64,000 bases of DNA from Actinokineospora auranticolor (GTDB lineage: Bacteria; Actinomycetota; Actinomycetes; Mycobacteriales; Pseudonocardiaceae), in contig NZ_PTIX01000003.1 in NCBI RefSeq assembly GCF_002934265.1, forward strand, positions 248,001-312,000, in the 5' to 3' direction. Below the pieces are notes generated by a model that was given only the letters and a program-made list of their open reading frames with translations, was not told the origin of the DNA and searched no databases. Both the position numbers and the translations under genes were made by a program. The number at the start of each line of letters is the position of its first letter. Position 1 is the stretch's first letter. Below are positions 8,170 to 18,108 of the stretch, piece by piece.

Positions 8170-9339
8170 GTGGACCTGTACGAGTACCAGGCGAAGGATC
8201 TCTTCGCCGCCCACGGGGTCCCGGTCCTGCCGGGCGACGTGGCAAGCACCCCCGAGGAAGCCCGCGCCATCGCGGAGCGCCTCGCCCAGACCGTCGTCAT
8301 CAAGGCGCAGGTGAAGACCGGCGGCCGCGGCAAGGCGGGCGGCGTGAAGCTCGCCGACGACCCCGCCGGGGCGCAGGAGAAGGCCGAGGCCATCCTCGGC
8401 CTCGACATCAAGGGCCACATCACCCGCAAGGTGCTCGTGACCGTCGCGTCCGACATCGCCGAGGAGTACTACTTCTCGTTCCTGCTCGACCGCACCAACC
8501 GCACCTTCCTGGCGATGGCGTCGGCCGAGGGCGGCATGGAGATCGAGCAGCTCGCCGTCGAACGCCCCGAGGCCCTGGCCAAGGTGCCGGTCGACGCGAT
8601 CAAGGGCGTGGACCTGGCCACCGCCAAGGAGATCGCGGCCCAGGCCAAGATCCCGGCCGCAGTCGCCGACCAGGCCGCCGAGGTCATCGTCAAGCTGTGG
8701 GAGACCTTCGTCGCCGAGGACGCCACCCTGGTCGAGGTCAACCCGCTGGTCCGCGACCCGCAGGACAAGATCATCGCCCTGGACGGCAAGGTCACCCTCG
8801 ACGAGAACGCGGGTTTCCGCCACCCGGCGCACGCCGACCTGGTCGACCAGGAGGCGGAGGACCCGCTGGAGGCCGCGGCCAAGGCCAAGGACCTCAACTA
8901 CGTCAAGCTCGACGGCCAGGTCGGCATCATCGGCAACGGCGCGGGCCTGGTCATGTCCACCCTGGACGTCGTGGCCTACGCCGGTGAGAAGCACAAGGGC
9001 GTCAAGCCCGCGAACTTCCTCGACATCGGCGGCGGCGCGTCGGCCGAGGTGATGGCCAACGGACTGCACATCATCCTGGGCGACCCGGACGTGAAGTCGG
9101 TCTTCGTCAACGTCTTCGGCGGCATCACCGCCTGCGACGCGGTCGCCAACGGCATCGTGTCCGCGCTCGGCATCCTCGGCGACGAGGCCACCAAGCCGCT
9201 GGTCGTCCGCCTGGACGGCAACAACGTCGAAGAGGGTCGGCGCATCCTCGCCGAGGCCAACCACCCGTTGGTGACCGTCGTCGACACCATGGACAACGCC
9301 GCCGACAAGGCTGCTGAGCTCGCGGCTGCGGGGGTCTGA
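8170..9339 (+). CDS. sucC: Succinyl-CoA ligase (ADP-forming) subunit beta
   Basis: TCA-cycle enzyme converting succinyl-CoA to succinate with nucleotide phosphorylation, acting as a complex with SucD. The 389 residues match the usual length. The N-terminal ATP-grasp domain begins [19 protein letters not shown], with [11 protein letters not shown] near residue 50; the C-terminal ligase domain contains [10 protein letters not shown] and [10 protein letters not shown]. The GTG start is supported by AGGAGA 7-8 bases upstream. SucD follows after 2 bases, so the pair is one operon. Confidence 0.98.
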   Translation: MDLYEYQAKDLFAAHGVPVLPGDVASTPEEARAIAERLAQTVVIKAQVKTGGRGKAGGVKLADDPAGAQEKAEAILGLDIKGHITRKVLVTVASDIAEEYYFSFLLDRTNRTFLAMASAEGGMEIEQLAVERPEALAKVPVDAIKGVDLATAKEIAAQAKIPAAVADQAAEVIVKLWETFVAEDATLVEVNPLVRDPQDKIIALDGKVTLDENAGFRHPAHADLVDQEAEDPLEAAAKAKDLNYVKLDGQVGIIGNGAGLVMSTLDVVAYAGEKHKGVKPANFLDIGGGASAEVMANGLHIILGDPDVKSVFVNVFGGITACDAVANGIVSALGILGDEATKPLVVRLDGNNVEEGRRILAEANHPLVTVVDTMDNAADKAAELAAAGV

Positions 9340-9341
9340 TC

Positions 9342-10232
9342 ATGGCTATCTTCCTGACCGAGAACAGCAAGGTCATCGTCCAGGGCATGACCGGCTCCGA
9401 GGGCACCAAGCACACCGCGCGGATGCTCAAGTCCGGCACCAACATCGTCGGCGGGGTGAACCCGCGCAAGGCGGGCACCAAGGTCGAGATCGAGGGCCAG
9501 TCGCTGCCGGTGTTCGCCACCGTGGCCGAGGCCATCGCCGAGACCGGCGCGGACGTGTCGGTCATCTTCGTGCCGCCGAAGTTCGCCAAGGACGCCGTCC
9601 TCGAGGCGATCGACGCGGAGATCGGCCTGGCCGTCGTCATCACCGAGGGCATCCCGGTGCACGACACCGCCTACTTCTGGGCGCACGCGGTCGCGACGGG
9701 CAACAAGACCCGGATCGTCGGCCCGAACTGCCCCGGCCTGATCAGCCCCGGGAAGTCGAACGCGGGCATCATCCCCGCCGACATCACCGGCCCCGGCAAG
9801 ATCGGCCTGGTGTCGAAGTCCGGCACGCTGACCTACCAGATGATGTACGAGCTGCGCGACATCGGCTTCTCGTCCGCGGTCGGCATCGGCGGCGACCCGA
9901 TCATCGGCACCACGCACATCGACGCGCTCGCCGCGTTCGAGGCCGACCCCGAGACCGAGCTGATCGTGATGATCGGCGAGATCGGTGGCGACGCCGAGGA
10001 GCGGGCCGCGGCCTACATCCAGGCGAACGTGACCAAGCCGGTCGTCGGCTACGTCGCGGGCTTCACCGCCCCCGAGGGCAAGACCATGGGCCACGCGGGC
10101 GCCATCGTCTCCGGCTCGGCGGGCACCGCGCAGGCCAAGAAGGAGGCCCTCGAGGCCGCCGGGGTCAAGGTCGGCAAGACGCCGTCGGAGACCGCCGCGC
10201 TGGCCCGCGAGCTGTACCAGGCCCGCGGCTAG
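9342..10232 (+). CDS. sucD: Succinyl-CoA ligase subunit alpha
   Basis: Partner of SucC, carrying the CoA-binding site and the phosphorylated histidine. The 296 residues include the CoA-binding [11 protein letters not shown] loop near residue 20, the [11 protein letters not shown] motif, and the active-site histidine H251 in [12 protein letters not shown] (codon 10092-10094). The ATG lies 2 bases after the sucC stop, and the beta gene's end supplies the ribosome-binding region. A strong terminator follows the stop at 10251. Confidence 0.98.
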   Translation: MAIFLTENSKVIVQGMTGSEGTKHTARMLKSGTNIVGGVNPRKAGTKVEIEGQSLPVFATVAEAIAETGADVSVIFVPPKFAKDAVLEAIDAEIGLAVVITEGIPVHDTAYFWAHAVATGNKTRIVGPNCPGLISPGKSNAGIIPADITGPGKIGLVSKSGTLTYQMMYELRDIGFSSAVGIGGDPIIGTTHIDALAAFEADPETELIVMIGEIGGDAEERAAAYIQANVTKPVVGYVAGFTAPEGKTMGHAGAIVSGSAGTAQAKKEALEAAGVKVGKTPSETAALARELYQARG

Positions 10233-10250
10233 GGCCGGTCGCCGTGACCA

Positions 10251-10285
10251 CGTGGGGCCGGACGCTGGTAGCGTCCGGCCCCACG
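10251..10285 (+). terminator. Terminator of sucCD
   Basis: Perfect 16-bp GC-rich stem (10251-10266 with 10270-10285) and a 3-nt loop, followed by TTCGTCTT. It sits 18 bases after the sucD stop. Confidence 0.9.
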
Positions 10286-10431
10286 TTCGTCTTCCCCCGG
10301 CGTGCTTTTCCGGGGGGAACCGGCTCCGGCCCCCGAGCGTCCGATGTCGTGGACGGGCTAGTGTCCTAGGTCGTCCCGGGGCGTTGTACAGGGCTCCTAG
10401 AAGTAACTTTCGTCGCTGAGGAGAGCACGCG

Positions 10432-11094
10432 ATGACCTACCCAGGCGGTGCACCGGGCGGATATCCGGGGCCAGGACCGCAGCAGCCACCGCAGGGTTTC
10501 GGGCCACCGCCCGCGGCGAGCAAGTTCTCGCTGGCGCAGATCCTGCACCTCGCCGTCGCCGGGATCGGCACGCTCAACCTGTTCCTCGGCTTCGCCCCGC
10601 TGTCCGGCTCGTACAGCTTCTACGAGGGCGGCGGCGGTTGGGTGCCCGCGCTGTTCTTCGTCGGCGGCCTGCTCGCGCTGCCCGCCGTGCTGCCGGGTGA
10701 GCGCAAGGTCGGCATCCACTCCGTCGCGGTGGTCCTCGGCATCGCGCTGGCGTTCCTGTTCACCGTCTTCGCCTCCGGTGGCGAGATGAAGGCGGGCGGG
10801 ATCATGATCCTGATCTTCGGCCTGCTGCAGGCCATCGCGGCCGTCGCCGCGTTCCTGTTCGACGCCGGTTTCGTCAAGCCGCCGCAGCCCCAGCAGCACC
10901 ACGGCCACTTCGGCCAGCCGGGTGGCTACAACCCGCCGTCGGGCCAGTTCCAGCAGCCCTACGGCCAGCCGCAGCCGCCCCAGCAGGGCCAGCAGACCAC
11001 CTACGCGCCGCAGCAGGGCCAGTTCGGCCAGCCGCAGCAGCCGCCGCCGGGGGCGCCCGGCACCCCGCCCGGCGGGTACCCGCAGCAGGGCTGA
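10432..11094 (+). CDS. DUF5336-like membrane protein with Pro/Gln-rich tails
   Basis: The 220-residue protein has three parts: a Gly/Pro/Gln-rich cytoplasmic N-terminus (1-25), four predicted membrane spans between about 35 and 145 (starting FSLAQILHLAVAGIG), and a disordered tail rich in Gln, Pro and Gly. The architecture and the position between sucD and a DUF6350 gene match Rv0954 and its relatives; function is unknown. GAGGAGAG stands 9 bases before the ATG. A terminator follows at 11104. Confidence 0.85.
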   Translation: MTYPGGAPGGYPGPGPQQPPQGFGPPPAASKFSLAQILHLAVAGIGTLNLFLGFAPLSGSYSFYEGGGGWVPALFFVGGLLALPAVLPGERKVGIHSVAVVLGIALAFLFTVFASGGEMKAGGIMILIFGLLQAIAAVAAFLFDAGFVKPPQPQQHHGHFGQPGGYNPPSGQFQQPYGQPQPPQQGQQTTYAPQQGQFGQPQQPPPGAPGTPPGGYPQQG

Positions 11095-11103
11095 TCGACC
11101 TCG

Positions 11104-11139
11104 GAAGGGGCGGTACCGATTCGTCGGTGCCGCCCCTTC
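11104..11139 (+). terminator. Terminator after the DUF5336-like gene
   Basis: A 14-bp stem with one G-T pair (11104-11117 with 11126-11139) and an 8-nt loop, starting 9 bases after the stop codon. Confidence 0.85.
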
Positions 11140-11225
11140 TCGCGTCCGGGGACCCTCGTCACCGGATCGGCTGACGGCGGCGTGGCTGCTCCGAACGGAG
11201 CAACGCGGCTGCGAGAGTGGACGCC

Positions 11226-12635
11226 ATGTCGCTGGTGGACACCGACCTGGTGGAGGACGACGAGGAGCCGGTGCCCGTCACCGCGGGCCTCCGGGTGAAG
11301 GTGCTCGCGGTGGCCGCGGTGGGTCCGCTGCTCACCGGGTACGCGGCGGTGGCGGCGGTGCTCGCCCTGGTCACCGCGACGGCCGCGCGTTCGTCGTTCA
11401 CCACCGGCGGTGTGCTGGCCTCGGCGGTGCCCGGCTGGCTGGCCGCCTACCAGGTGCCGGTCCGGATCGAGGGCCACGAGCTGGGCGTGCTGCCGCTGCT
11501 GTCGACGGTCCTGGTCGCGGTCCTGGTCTGGCGGACGGCGGCGGGCGCGGCCGAGCGGCTGGAGGTCGAGACCCCGCGCGAGGCCGCGCAGGTCGTGCTG
11601 TCGGTGGTCGGCGCGCACGCGGCGGTCGGGTTGACGCTGGGGTTGTTGTGCACCGGTCGGGTGGTGGTCGACCCGCTGGCGGGGCTGTACTACCCGGCGC
11701 TGGTCGCGGGGCTCGCCGCGGTGGTGGGGGTGTTGCCGCAGTCCGGGGTGTGGTCGCTGGTCACGGCCCGCGTCGACCCGCTCGCGCTGCGCGGGCTGTC
11801 GGCGGGGCTGCTGGCGGTGGTCGCGATGGTGGCGACGGGCGCGTTCGTGCTGACGTTGTCGCTGGTGCTGTCCGGCGGCACGGTCACCCGGCTGTTCGCG
11901 GCGGAGGGGCCGGGCGGCGGGCTGGGGATGCTGCTGCTGTCGGCGGGCTACCTGCCGAACGCGGTGATCGCGGCGGCCGGGTTCGCGGCCGGACCCGGGT
12001 TCGCGCTGGGGCCGGTCGTGGTGTCCCCGGTGGACTTCGCCGGGGGCGCGGTGCCGCCGCTGCCGCTGCTGGGGGCGCTGCCGGAGACCGCGGCGCCGTG
12101 GTGGGTGCTGCTGTTCGCGTTCCCGGGGGCGGTGGGCACGCTGGTCGGGTGGCTGCTGCGGGAGTGCGCGGAGGAGCCGAGGGACCGGTTGCGCGCGGTC
12201 GCCGTGGCGGCGGTGGCGGCCGGGATGGTGTTCGCGGTGCTGGCCGGGTGCGCGGGCGGGGCGCTCGCCGGTGGGCCGTTCGACCCGCTGGACCTGCGGG
12301 CGCCGTGGTTGTCGCTGGCGCTGGTGGCGTGGATCGCGGCGCCCGGCGGGGTGGTGGCGTGGCTGATGGGGCCGCGACCGCTGCCCGAGGTCGAGTTGCC
12401 CGAGTTCGAGTTCGATGAGCCGGACGAACTCGATGAGCCGGACGAATCCGCCTTGGCCGAGGAGCTCGACGGTGCAGATGACGTCGTCGACGAAGATGCC
12501 GGTGACGTTGCCGACTCCGACGAGGAACCCGACGACGAAGGCGCCGAGGTGGAGTCCGACGAGGAGCCGGAAGAGGCCGGTGACGTCGGGGAACCCGAGG
12601 ACGAGCCGGGTGCGGAGGAGCCGCCGGGGCGCTGA
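11226..12635 (+). CDS. DUF6350-like polytopic membrane protein with acidic tail
   Basis: About 469 residues with roughly ten hydrophobic spans and a long Glu/Asp-rich C-terminal tail from about residue 385, cytoplasmic if usual topology holds. Position before purN-purH matches Rv0955. The ATG at 11226 ([12 protein letters not shown]) is chosen because GAGAG lies 10 bases upstream; an in-frame GTG at 11217 is the alternative. Role unknown. The gene is followed after 60 bases by purN. Confidence 0.85.
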   Translation: MSLVDTDLVEDDEEPVPVTAGLRVKVLAVAAVGPLLTGYAAVAAVLALVTATAARSSFTTGGVLASAVPGWLAAYQVPVRIEGHELGVLPLLSTVLVAVLVWRTAAGAAERLEVETPREAAQVVLSVVGAHAAVGLTLGLLCTGRVVVDPLAGLYYPALVAGLAAVVGVLPQSGVWSLVTARVDPLALRGLSAGLLAVVAMVATGAFVLTLSLVLSGGTVTRLFAAEGPGGGLGMLLLSAGYLPNAVIAAAGFAAGPGFALGPVVVSPVDFAGGAVPPLPLLGALPETAAPWWVLLFAFPGAVGTLVGWLLRECAEEPRDRLRAVAVAAVAAGMVFAVLAGCAGGALAGGPFDPLDLRAPWLSLALVAWIAAPGGVVAWLMGPRPLPEVELPEFEFDEPDELDEPDESALAEELDGADDVVDEDAGDVADSDEEPDDEGAEVESDEEPEEAGDVGEPEDEPGAEEPPGR

Positions 12636-12698
12636 GCAAGATCGACTTCGCACGGCCTACGCTGGGCGTGTTCCGTCCGGCCGTCGCAGGAGTCCACG

Positions 12699-13328
12699 CT
12701 GAGCGCCCAGTACCCGCCCGCCGCGCCTGCCAGGGTCGTCGTCCTGGTCTCGGGGTCGGGCACCCTGCTGCAGGCCCTGCTCGACGAGGCCGCCGCCCCC
12801 GGTTTCCCGGCGCGCGTGGTGGCCGTCGGCGCGGACCGCGCGGGCATCGAGGGACTGGCCCGGGCCGAGCGCGCGGGCGTACCGGGCTTCACCGTCCGGG
12901 TCCGCGACCACGCCGGCCGCGCCGCCTGGAACGCCGCGCTGGCCGACGCCGTCGCCGCGCACGAGCCCGACCTGGTGGTCTCCGCCGGGTTCATGAAGAT
13001 CCTCGGCCCGGCCTTCCTCGACCGCTTCGGCGGCCGGGTGATCAACACCCACCCCGCGCTGCTGCCGTCGTTCCCCGGCGCGCACGCGGTCCGCGACGCG
13101 CTGGCTTACGGCGTCCAGGTCACCGGCAGCACGGTGCACCTGGTCGACGGCGGCGTCGACTCCGGCCCGATCATCGCCCAGGAAGCGGTCCCCGTGATCG
13201 ACGGCGACGACGAACCCGGGCTGCACGAACGCATCAAGGCGGTGGAGCGGCGGCTGCTGGTGGACGTGGTGGCCAGGATGTCCCGCGACGGCTACACCGT
13301 GGACGGACGAAAGGTGAGCATCCCGTGA
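12699..13328 (+). CDS. purN: Phosphoribosylglycinamide formyltransferase
   Basis: Third step of de novo purine synthesis: transfers formyl from 10-formyl-THF to GAR. The conserved N-terminus [19 protein letters not shown] can only be reached from a CTG codon at 12699 with AGGAG 6 bases upstream; the first in-frame GTG (12816) would delete the first strand and the GSGT loop. From CTG the product is 209 residues, normal for PurN. Catalytic motifs are present: [12 protein letters not shown] (Asn, His) and [10 protein letters not shown] (Asp). The stop overlaps the purH start (GTGA). Position next to purH fits Rv0956. Confidence 0.92.
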   Translation: MSAQYPPAAPARVVVLVSGSGTLLQALLDEAAAPGFPARVVAVGADRAGIEGLARAERAGVPGFTVRVRDHAGRAAWNAALADAVAAHEPDLVVSAGFMKILGPAFLDRFGGRVINTHPALLPSFPGAHAVRDALAYGVQVTGSTVHLVDGGVDSGPIIAQEAVPVIDGDDEPGLHERIKAVERRLLVDVVARMSRDGYTVDGRKVSIP

Positions 13329-14896
13329 CCGAAACCGCTGAGCGCAGGCCGATCCGCCGCGCGCTGGTCGGCGTGTCGGACAAGACCGGCCTGCTGGAGC
13401 TGGCCACCGGCCTGCACGCGGCAGGCGTGGAGATCGTCTCCACCGGCGGCACCGCGAAGACCATCGCCGACGCCGGGGTGCCGGTGACGCCGGTCGAGGA
13501 GGTCACCGGGTTCCCCGAGTCGCTGGGCGGCCGGGTCAAGACCCTGCACCCGCGGGTGCACGCCGGGCTGCTGGCCGACATGCGCGACCCGGCGCACGTC
13601 GCGCAGCTCGACCAGTTGGAGATCGCGCCGTTCGACCTGCTGGTGGTCAACCTGTACCCGTTCGTCAAGACGGTGGCCTCGGGCGCCTCGCCGGACGAGT
13701 GCGTCGAGCAGATCGACATCGGCGGCCCGGCGATGGTGCGCGCGGCGGCGAAGAACCACGCCAGCGTGGCCGTGGTGGTCGAGCCGTCGCGGTACGGCTG
13801 GCTGCTGGAGCAGGTGGCGGCGGGCGGGTTCACCCTGGCCGACCGGCAGCTGCTGGCGGCGGCGGCGTACCGGCACACCGCGAGCTACGACGTGGCGGTG
13901 GCGTCCTGGATCGGCAACGCGCTGGCGCCGGACGACGAGGGCTCCGGCTTCCCCGGCTGGGTCGGCGCGACCTGGGAGCGCGAGAACGTGCTGCGGTACG
14001 GGGAGAACCCGCACCAGAAGGCGGCGCTGTACGTGCGGGGTGACGGCACGTCCGGGCTGGCGACGGCGAAGCAGTTGCACGGCAAGGAGATGTCGTACAA
14101 CAACTACGTCGACGCGGACGCCGCGTGGCGGGCCGCGCACGACCACACCGCGGCCTGCGTGGCGATCATCAAGCACGCCAACCCGTGCGGTATCGCGGTG
14201 TCCGATGTGGACATCGCGGAGGCGCACCGGCTGGCGCACGCGTGCGACTCGCTGAGCGCCTTCGGCGGCGTGATCGCGGCCAACCGCGAGGTCAGCGTGG
14301 TGCTGGCCGAGCAGATCGCGGAGATCTTCACCGAGGTCGTCATCGCGCCGTCGTACGCCGACGGGGCGGTGGAGGTGCTGGCGCGCAAGAAGAACGTCCG
14401 CATCCTGGTCGCCGAGCCGCCCCAGCGCGGCGGCGTGGAGTTGCGCCCGGTGTCGGGCGGCCTGCTGCTGCAAACGGCCGACACCATCTCCGCCGAGGGT
14501 GACGACCCGGCCAACTGGACCCTGGCCACCGGCCCGGCCGTGGACGAGGCCACCCTGGCCGACCTGACCTTCGCCTGGCGCGCGATCCGCGCGGTCAAGT
14601 CCAACGCCATCCTCATCGCCAGCGGCGGCGCCACCATCGGCGTCGGCATGGGCCAGGTCAACCGCGTGGACTCCTCGCGGCTGGCGGTCGCTCGGGGCGG
14701 GGACCGCGTCAAGGGCGCCGTCGCCGCGTCGGACGCCTTCTTCCCGTTCCCGGACGGCCTGGAGGTCCTCGCGGAGGCGGGGGTGAAGGCGATCGTGCAC
14801 CCCGGTGGTTCGGTGGGTGACGCGAAGGTGATCGCCGCGGCGGAGGCCGCGGGCATCTCCCTCTACCTCACGGGCACCCGGCACTTCGCCCACTGA
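13325..14896 (+). CDS. purH: Bifunctional AICAR transformylase/IMP cyclohydrolase
   Basis: Catalyses the last two steps of IMP synthesis; 523 residues, the usual size. N-terminal IMP cyclohydrolase domain has [15 protein letters not shown] and STGGTAKTI; the C-terminal transformylase domain has the [10 protein letters not shown] motif, IIKHANPCG and [10 protein letters not shown]. The GTG start overlaps the purN stop by four bases, indicating translational coupling. The frame stays open upstream through purN, but that part is a shadow. A strong terminator follows. Confidence 0.98.
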   Translation: MTETAERRPIRRALVGVSDKTGLLELATGLHAAGVEIVSTGGTAKTIADAGVPVTPVEEVTGFPESLGGRVKTLHPRVHAGLLADMRDPAHVAQLDQLEIAPFDLLVVNLYPFVKTVASGASPDECVEQIDIGGPAMVRAAAKNHASVAVVVEPSRYGWLLEQVAAGGFTLADRQLLAAAAYRHTASYDVAVASWIGNALAPDDEGSGFPGWVGATWERENVLRYGENPHQKAALYVRGDGTSGLATAKQLHGKEMSYNNYVDADAAWRAAHDHTAACVAIIKHANPCGIAVSDVDIAEAHRLAHACDSLSAFGGVIAANREVSVVLAEQIAEIFTEVVIAPSYADGAVEVLARKKNVRILVAEPPQRGGVELRPVSGGLLLQTADTISAEGDDPANWTLATGPAVDEATLADLTFAWRAIRAVKSNAILIASGGATIGVGMGQVNRVDSSRLAVARGGDRVKGAVAASDAFFPFPDGLEVLAEAGVKAIVHPGGSVGDAKVIAAAEAAGISLYLTGTRHFAH

Positions 14897-14917
14897 GCCG
14901 AACAGCTCCGAACAGCG

Positions 14918-14953
14918 ACACGGGCCCGCGGTCACCAGACCGCGGGCCCGTGT
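14918..14953 (+). terminator. Terminator of purNH
   Basis: Perfect 16-bp stem (14918-14933 with 14938-14953) and a 4-nt ACCA loop, 21 bases after the purH stop. The 8-bp tandem array begins 14 bases later. Confidence 0.92.
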
Positions 14954-14967
14954 GCTTGCCTGACCTC

Positions 14968-15095
14968 GCTGCCTCGCTGCCTCGCTGCCTCGCTGCCTCG
15001 CTGCCTCGCTGCCTCGCTGCCTCGCTGCCTCGCTGCCTCGCTGCCTCGCTGCCTCGCTGCCTCGCTGCCTCGCTGCCTCGCTGCCTCGCTGCCTC
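14968..15095. repeat. 8-bp tandem repeat array GCTGCCTC, 16 perfect units
   Basis: 128 bp of GCTGCCTC repeated 16 times with no mismatch, followed by a C/T-rich stretch (CCGCTCCGTCTCGTC) that recalls the sequence around 5220. Same unit length and same pyrimidine-rich strand as the array at 5517-5615, but a different unit. Non-coding. Confidence 0.98.
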
Positions 15096-15464
15096 GTCCC
15101 GCTCCGTCTCGTCTGTTCTGCCTGCTCCTGCCCACCTTGCTCAGCCTGTCTGTCTGCCGCCTAGCCCCTCTTGGCACCGCCACCCCGCCGCGCGCGCCGC
15201 TCCCCGAGTTGTCCACAGGCTTGATCATCTTCACCCGAAACCGTCGGTGCGCGCCGGTAGAATGGATACCGGGGGCGGAGGCACGCTTTGATCATCTCCG
15301 CCGTGGCGCACCCACCCTTCCGCCTGGCGCATCCCCTTCTCGTCCGGGCGAGATGTCGACGCCTGGCCCGCCGTGTTCCGCGATCGCGGCTGCGCCCGAC
15401 TCGCTCGACTCGAACCGGCCTTTCCCTTGTCGCAGGGCCATTTCTCAAACCTGTCCTCTTTGGC
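15096..15464. other. Non-coding region between purH array and the imuA' promoter
   Basis: C/T-rich to about 15180. At 15209-15217 there is TTGTCCACA, a DnaA-box-like 9-mer (actinobacterial form). TTGATCATCT occurs twice, near 15222 and 15287. No convincing gene: the open frames lack ribosome sites and recognisable sequence. Confidence 0.5.
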
Positions 15465-15493
15465 TTGTCGCCGCGCCGGGCGTGGGGTAGTCT
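15465..15493 (+). promoter_or_regulatory. Promoter of imuA'
   Basis: TTGTCG (15465-15470), a 17-bp spacer and TAGTCT (15488-15493). The LexA box begins 8 bases further down, over the expected transcription start, so bound LexA would block initiation. Confidence 0.6.
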
Positions 15494-15501
15494 CGCTCAT
15501 G

Positions 15502-15517
15502 TCGAACAGACGTTCGA
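15502..15517. promoter_or_regulatory. LexA binding site (SOS box) of imuA'
   Basis: TCGAACAGACGTTCGA fits the actinobacterial SOS-box form TCGAAC-N4-GTTCGA at every fixed position. Located 115 bp upstream of the imuA' start. Confidence 0.93.
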
Positions 15518-15631
15518 TGCAATACCCAGGGGTGCGGTCGGAGTCGAGGCCGTTCGTTCCCCGGCCGCCGCCTCCCCGCGGTTGCCAGCGCGTATTGAGC
15601 GGTACGCGCGAGCGTCCAGGGAGGTAGTGCG

Positions 15632-16543
15632 GTGTGGTCGCTGCCCGCTCCCGGCGCGGGGAAGTACTCGGAAGCGGGCGGCGACCGCGTCCCCGCTCGC
15701 AGGCGCCCCTTGCGCGCGGTCTGCCCGCGCCGGGCCGACGCGCGGCCTGAGCACGCCGTCTCCCTCGCCGAGAACCTGGCCCTCGCCGCCGCCCTGGAAG
15801 TCGACTTCCCCGCGCACGCGGCATCCTGGCTCCCCGCCGTCGAAGAACCCGTTGTCCTGCAACGGGAACCCGCGCTCATCGGCGCCCGAGCCGCCTTCTC
15901 CGAAGAGTTCCGGACAACCGGGAACACCGGCCCGAGCCTGCTGCCCGTGCACCCCGGCCTGACCGCGGCGTTCCCCTGGGGCGGACTCCGCCGCGGCGGC
16001 ACGGTTTCGGTGCGCGGCAACACCTCCCTCCTGCTGAACCTGCTCGCCGGCCCCAGCGCGGCGGGCGCGTGGGCCGCTGTCGTCGGCCTGCCCGACCTGG
16101 GTCTCGCCGCCGCCGCCGAGATGGGGGTCGACGTCGACCGGCTGGCCCTGGTGCCCGAGCCGGGGCCGGAGGTCGCCAAGGTCGTCGCCGCGCTGATGGA
16201 CGGGTTCGACGTGGTCGCCGTGGCCGCGGGCCGGATCGGCGAGTCCCTGGCCCGCAGGCTGTCCGCGCGGGCGCGCAACCGGGGCGCCGCGCTCGTCGCG
16301 TTCGGCGCTTGGCCGGGCGCGGAGGTGGAACTCACAGCCGCCCGCGGCCGCTGGGCCGGGCTCGGCGACGGATTCGGCCATCTGCGTGCTCACCAGGCCG
16401 AGGTCCGCACCCGCGGCCGGGGCGCCGCCGCTCGCCCCGCCCGGCTCCCGTTCACCCTCCAGGGTAGTGGGCCCTTGACTGTCGAACAGACTGAACATAT
16501 GTTCGAAAACGACAGCGAACAGCGCCGTGCGCACCCATCCTGA
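15632..16543 (+). CDS. imuA': ImuA'-like mutasome accessory protein (RecA-like fold)
   Basis: Non-catalytic partner in the mycobacterial-type translesion mutasome with ImuB and DnaE2 (Rv3395c-like). Evidence is an SOS box upstream, imuB immediately downstream, and a RecA/SulA-like core (LTAAFPWGGLRRGGTVSVRGNT, then AAVVGLPDLGLAAAAEMGVD and DVVAVAAGRIGESLARRL). The Walker A is degenerate. The GTG at 15632 follows GGAGG by 7 bases; the first 45 residues are Arg-rich and less conserved-looking, so a later start is possible. The 3' end contains the imuB promoter. Confidence 0.82.
   Translation: MWSLPAPGAGKYSEAGGDRVPARRRPLRAVCPRRADARPEHAVSLAENLALAAALEVDFPAHAASWLPAVEEPVVLQREPALIGARAAFSEEFRTTGNTGPSLLPVHPGLTAAFPWGGLRRGGTVSVRGNTSLLLNLLAGPSAAGAWAAVVGLPDLGLAAAAEMGVDVDRLALVPEPGPEVAKVVAALMDGFDVVAVAAGRIGESLARRLSARARNRGAALVAFGAWPGAEVELTAARGRWAGLGDGFGHLRAHQAEVRTRGRGAAARPARLPFTLQGSGPLTVEQTEHMFENDSEQRRAHPS
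16475..16503 (+). promoter_or_regulatory. Internal promoter for imuB
   Basis: TTGACT (16475-16480), a 17-bp spacer and TATGTT (16498-16503), inside the 3' end of imuA'. The second LexA-box-like palindrome overlaps the -10 hexamer. Confidence 0.55.
16491..16506. promoter_or_regulatory. Second, imperfect SOS box, upstream of imuB
   Basis: CTGAACATATGTTCGA differs from TCGAAC-N4-GTTCGA at two bases in the left half. It overlaps the -10 of a sigma-A-like promoter and lies about 50 bp before the imuB GTG. A further left half site (TCGAAC) stands at 16482. Confidence 0.7.
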
Positions 16544-16557
16544 CCTCGGAGAAAGCC

Positions 16558-18108
16558 GTGACCAGACTGCTCGTCCTCTGGTGCCCCGACTGGCCCGTAG
16601 TGGCCGCGGGCGCCGCCGCGGGGCTCGCCGTCGACGCGCCGGCCGCGGTGGTCGCGGCGAATCGCGTGGTCGCGGTCAACGCCTTCGCCAGGGGTGAGGG
16701 CGTGCGGCGCGACATGCGCCGCCGCGAGGCCCAGCAGCGCTGCCCCGACCTCGCGGTGCTGCCCGCCGACGCCGACCGCGACGCCCGGGTGTTCGAACCG
16801 GTCGCCGCCGCGGTCGAGGAGCTGGCCGTGGGGGTGGAGGTCGTCCGCGCGGGGGTGGTCGCCGTGCCCGCCAAGGGCCCGTCGGGCTACTTCGGCTCGG
16901 AGGCGGCGGCCGCCGAGCGGTTGATCGACCAGGTGGCGGCCCGCACCGGCGCCGAATCGCAGGTCGGCATCGCCGACGGGCTCTTCGCCGCCACCCTCGC
17001 CGCGTACCGCGGCCTCGTCGTCCCGCCGGGCGGCAGCGCGGAGTTCCTGGCCCCGCTGGGCGTGCACGAGCTGCCGGACCGGGCCGAACTGGTCGACCTG
17101 TTGCGCCGACTGGGTTTGCGCACCCTCGGCGCCTTCGCCGCGCTCGAACCGGCGGACGTCGCGTCCCGCTTCGGCGCCGACGCGGGCTACGCCCACCGGC
17201 TGGCCCGCGGCCTGGAGCAGCGCCCGCCGTCGCGCAGGCGGCCCCCGGTCGACCTGTCGGTCTCGCACGTCCCCGACCCGCCGATCGACCGCGTCGACGC
17301 CGCAGCTTTCGCCGCCCGCACCCTCGGCGAGCGGCTGCACGACCACCTGGCCACCCACGGTCTGGCCTGCACCCGCCTGGCCATCCACGCGGCCACCGGC
17401 ACCGGCGAGGAACTCCTGCGCCTGTGGCGCTGCGCGGACCCGCTGACCCCGTCGGGCATCGCCGACCGCGTCCGCTGGCAACTCGACGGCTGGTTGCGCG
17501 GCCCCCACCGCCCCACCTCCGGCATCACCCTGCTGCGGTTGGAGCCGGAGGAGGTCGTCGACGGCCACGCCCTGCAACTGGGCCTGTGGCAGGGCGGCCA
17601 CGACGAGGGCGCCGAACGCGCGGGCCGCGCCATGGTCCACGTCCAGGGACTCCTCGGCCCGGAAGCCGTGGTAACCCCCACCGTTGGCGGCGGCCGGTCC
17701 CCGGCGGACCGCGTCACGCTCACGCCGTGGGGGGAGGAGAGACCGGAGCCGGAGGCCCCGGAACCCCCGTGGCCGGGCCGATTACCCACGCCCTCCCCGG
17801 CGACCGTCCCCGCCATCCCGGTCCAGGTCTCGGTCACCGACCGCAACGGCCAAGAGGTCGGCGTCACCGGCCGCTTCGCCCTCACCGCCAACCCCGACGA
17901 GGTGCGAACCCCCGACGGCACCACCCACCGCGTCATCGCCTGGGCAGGCCCCTGGCCCGCCGACGAACGCTGGTGGGACCCGAAAACCGCCCACCGACGA
18001 GCCCGGCTGCAGGTCCTGCTGGCGGAAAGGTCCGAAGAGGACGGACAGGGCGCCCTGCTCCTGGTCCGCGAAAACGAGAAATGGTCTGTAGAAGGAATAT
18101 ACGACTGA
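16558..18108 (+). CDS. imuB: ImuB, Y-family DNA polymerase homologue (catalytically inactive type)
   Basis: Scaffold of the SOS mutasome that links the beta clamp, ImuA' and DnaE2. The 516-residue protein begins MTRLLVLWCPDWPVVA: the Y-family palm order is present but the DxD metal-binding acids are missing, as known for ImuB. A clamp-binding-type peptide QLGLW sits at 340-344, at the position of QLPLWG in M. tuberculosis ImuB. The C-terminal 150 residues are Pro-rich and likely bind partners. GGAGAA lies 7 bases before the GTG start. dnaE2 follows 1 kb downstream. Confidence 0.9.
   Translation: MTRLLVLWCPDWPVVAAGAAAGLAVDAPAAVVAANRVVAVNAFARGEGVRRDMRRREAQQRCPDLAVLPADADRDARVFEPVAAAVEELAVGVEVVRAGVVAVPAKGPSGYFGSEAAAAERLIDQVAARTGAESQVGIADGLFAATLAAYRGLVVPPGGSAEFLAPLGVHELPDRAELVDLLRRLGLRTLGAFAALEPADVASRFGADAGYAHRLARGLEQRPPSRRRPPVDLSVSHVPDPPIDRVDAAAFAARTLGERLHDHLATHGLACTRLAIHAATGTGEELLRLWRCADPLTPSGIADRVRWQLDGWLRGPHRPTSGITLLRLEPEEVVDGHALQLGLWQGGHDEGAERAGRAMVHVQGLLGPEAVVTPTVGGGRSPADRVTLTPWGEERPEPEAPEPPWPGRLPTPSPATVPAIPVQVSVTDRNGQEVGVTGRFALTANPDEVRTPDGTTHRVIAWAGPWPADERWWDPKTAHRRARLQVLLAERSEEDGQGALLLVRENEKWSVEGIYD

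Noticed and set aside
12668-13324. In-frame N-terminal extension of purH
   Set aside because: Overlaps purN in another frame and adds Arg-rich sequence; PurH has a normal start at the GTG overlapping the purN stop.
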